A stretch of DNA of 5,917 bases, from assembly GCA_025996695.1 (NCBI GenBank), contig BNTP01000140.1, positions 1 to 5,917 of the forward strand, written 5' to 3'. The notes under the pieces are model-generated. The model ran no database searches. It had not been told where the DNA came from and saw nothing but the letters and a program-made list of their open reading frames with translations. A program made the translations under genes and the position numbers. Origin of the DNA: Bacteroidia bacterium (lineage in GTDB: Bacteria; Bacteroidota; Bacteroidia; Bacteroidales; Azobacteroidaceae). Below, piece by piece: positions 4,800 through 5,917 of this stretch. Every line of letters begins with the position of its first letter. The first letter of the stretch is position 1.

Positions 4800-5628
4800 T
4801 ATTTTTAATGAAATGTTTGCGCGTTATTCGCCAACAAACAAAATAGAAGAGCAAAACGCGATGCACGAAGTGATGCAGGAAATCGCATTGGCAGGACTTT
4901 ATAAAGCCGGTTTCTTTGAAAAAGCTGCTTTCTACGGTGGCACTTGCCTGCGCATTTTCTACGGCTTGCAACGCTTCAGCGAAGATATGGATTTTTCGCT
5001 TTTGCAACCCGATGAAAACTTCCGATTGGAAGACTATTTCGATGCCATAACGGCTGAGTTTCAATCGCTTGGGCGGGAAATCTCTATCACGCGAAAAGAG
5101 AAGAAAACGCAAACCAATGTTGAATCGGCATTTTTGAAGGATAACACCGAAATTTACAATTTGGCTTTTACCACAGAAAAGAATGTGAAAATCAAAATTG
5201 AAGTTGATACGCAGCCGCCTGCGGGTTTTGCAACCGAACATAAACTTTTGATGTTGCCTTTTTCCTTTATGGTGCGCTGCTACACACTGCCCGATTTATA
5301 CGCCGGCAAAATGCACGCGCTGTTGTTTCGTGCGTGGAAAAGCCGCGTGAAAGGGCGCGACTGGTACGATTTTGAATGGTATGTTCGCAACAATACCGCC
5401 TTGAATTTCAGGCATTTACAACAACGTACCCAACAAATCAATGCAATAAAAAGTGAGAATTTTACTCCTGATATTTTTACGCATTTGCTGCGTGAAAAAA
5501 TCCTGAAAACGGATATAAATTTGGTAAAAAATGATGTCCGCCCATTTATCAAAAATCCTGATGAAATGGATATTTGGTCACCGGATTATTTTTTGCAATT
5601 GGTTGATAGAATTAATTCGGTGGCATAA
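4789..5628 (+). CDS. abiEii: Type IV toxin AbiEii, nucleotidyltransferase (DUF1814 type)
   Basis: This 279-residue cytosolic protein is the toxin of the AbiE system, a nucleotidyltransferase-like enzyme whose relatives halt growth and block phage when not opposed by AbiEi. The motifs in order are: FYGGTCLRIFYGLQRFSED at 48-66 continuing to D68 and S70 (GGTxLR...RFSEDxDFS, with the catalytic pair D66/D68), KIKIEVD at 134-140, LPDLYAGKMHALLFRAW at 167-183 with Lys174, and KGRDWYDFEWYV at 188-199. These match the four conserved motifs of the DUF1814 family, so catalysis should be intact. ATG 4789 is chosen; it overlaps the abiEi stop by 11 bases. A TTG at 4774 in the same frame would add five residues but is less likely. 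Some members of this family modify tRNA 3' ends; the target of this one cannot be told. Sharing a message with its antitoxin keeps expression matched. Confidence 0.88.
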   Translation: MENSIFNEMFARYSPTNKIEEQNAMHEVMQEIALAGLYKAGFFEKAAFYGGTCLRIFYGLQRFSEDMDFSLLQPDENFRLEDYFDAITAEFQSLGREISITRKEKKTQTNVESAFLKDNTEIYNLAFTTEKNVKIKIEVDTQPPAGFATEHKLLMLPFSFMVRCYTLPDLYAGKMHALLFRAWKSRVKGRDWYDFEWYVRNNTALNFRHLQQRTQQINAIKSENFTPDIFTHLLREKILKTDINLVKNDVRPFIKNPDEMDIWSPDYFLQLVDRINSVA

Positions 5629-5640
5629 AATTTGAAAAAA

Positions 5641-5670
5641 TACCCCACACCAAACAAATGATGTGAGGTA
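5641..5670. terminator. Weak hairpin between convergent genes, possible bidirectional terminator
   Basis: TACCCCACA (5641-5649) pairs with TGTGAGGTA (5662-5670), eight of nine positions, across a 12-base loop. It lies 12 bases after the abiEii stop and 21 bases beyond the stop of the leftward gene, in the only gap between two converging genes. A run of A on the left (5634-5640) would give a U-run for the leftward transcript, while the rightward side has only a short T-rich tail. The stem is short, so the call is tentative. Confidence 0.4.
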
Positions 5671-5691
5671 AATCGTATTTACAATGATATT

Positions 5692-5917
5692 TTATTTGTC
5701 TTCCCCAAAAATGCTGCCGTAGCGATGGTATTCGCTGGCGATGCTTTGTTCTTTCAGATAATGCAACAATTCTAAGCGTCCTTCTATCAACGGTTTAGCA
5801 TGGGCGATGTGTTTGCCTGATTTCGCTGCTTGCTTGTAGAAGGCGTCCGACAAATCAGGCGATACCGTGCGGATGCGTTCGTACTGGTTCATTTCTTTCA
5901 AGAAATCGGCTTCGTCT
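5692..5917 (-). CDS. C-terminal end of a proline-catabolic P5C dehydrogenase/PutA-like protein (partial)
   Basis: The leftward frame is open from the right edge of the window to the stop at 5692-5694 and encodes the last 74 residues; the true start lies outside. The visible protein contains QYERIRTVSPDLSDAFYKQ, then HIAHAKPLIEGRLELLHYLK and EQSIASEYHRYGSIFGEDK. The combination GR-x-ELL-x-YL-[KR]-EQ-[AS]-[VI]-x-x-x-YHRYG is what I recall at the C-terminus of bifunctional proline dehydrogenase / delta-1-pyrroline-5-carboxylate dehydrogenases, which oxidise proline to glutamate. That assignment is from memory on a short tail with no catalytic residues in view, so it is provisional. Gene order (convergent with abiEii, own promoter beyond the window) says nothing about a link with the AbiE pair. 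Confidence 0.5.
   Translation of the reverse strand, partial: DEADFLKEMNQYERIRTVSPDLSDAFYKQAAKSGKHIAHAKPLIEGRLELLHYLKEQSIASEYHRYGSIFGEDK

Noticed and set aside
4708..5241. A 177-residue open frame on the minus strand opposite abiEi/abiEii
   Set aside because: It lies almost wholly opposite AbiEii, whose motifs are unmistakable, and its protein has a compositional pattern of an antisense shadow with no recognisable domain or promoter.
1..5917. tRNA, rRNA or riboswitch
   Set aside because: No cloverleaf-like segment with T-loop GTTCGA-type sequence or recognisable riboswitch core was seen by eye on either strand; covariance models were not available.

Overview
The window looks like a chromosomal accessory stretch from a Bacteroidota genome, probably Bacteroidales. 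The evidence is the repeated use of the Bacteroidetes-type promoter (TTG or TTTG near -33 and TAnnTTTG near -7; clear copies at 221-252 and 1738-1768, a -7 copy at 4136-4143), the lack of Shine-Dalgarno sequences before convincing starts, the AT-rich intergenic DNA, and the kinds of insertion sequence present. No database search was possible; family names rest on motif recognition.

Region 1 (1-1724) is a graveyard of mobile elements. The 3' end of an ISL3-like transposase gene (3-185) is interrupted by a complete-ended ISAzo13-like element (182-1437). That element has 24-bp terminal inverted repeats with one mismatch and is bracketed by a perfect 8-bp direct repeat, TATTTTTC (174-181 and 1438-1445). 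Its transposase is dead: an internal deletion removes the middle and changes frame near 505-511. After the right end the ISL3-like frame resumes for a few codons. Next comes the start of an IS1634-like transposase (1581-1652), cut off by a 68-bp near-perfect palindrome (1653-1720) that is itself flanked by CAAA on both sides.

Region 2 (1725-4083) is a two-gene operon read rightward from a promoter at 1738-1768. It encodes a HTH-cupin regulator (1791-2339) and an AMP-forming acyl-CoA synthetase of the medium-chain type (2428-4083). The gap between them is made of nested AT-rich repeats. The likely logic is that a small carboxylic acid or its CoA ester controls the regulator, and the synthetase activates that acid.

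Region 3 (4084-5628) is a type IV toxin-antitoxin / abortive infection module of the AbiE type: antitoxin-regulator AbiEi (4167-4799) and nucleotidyltransferase toxin AbiEii (4789-5628), overlapping by 11 bases. A perfect 17-bp inverted repeat (4087-4131) lies four bases before the -7 element and is a candidate operator for autoregulation, though it may also end transcription of the synthetase gene.

Region 4 (5629-5917) holds a weak hairpin between convergent genes and the C-terminal end of a leftward gene running off the window, probably a proline-catabolic (PutA/P5C dehydrogenase-like) enzyme. The AbiE module thus sits between two metabolic genes, as expected of an acquired defence cassette.
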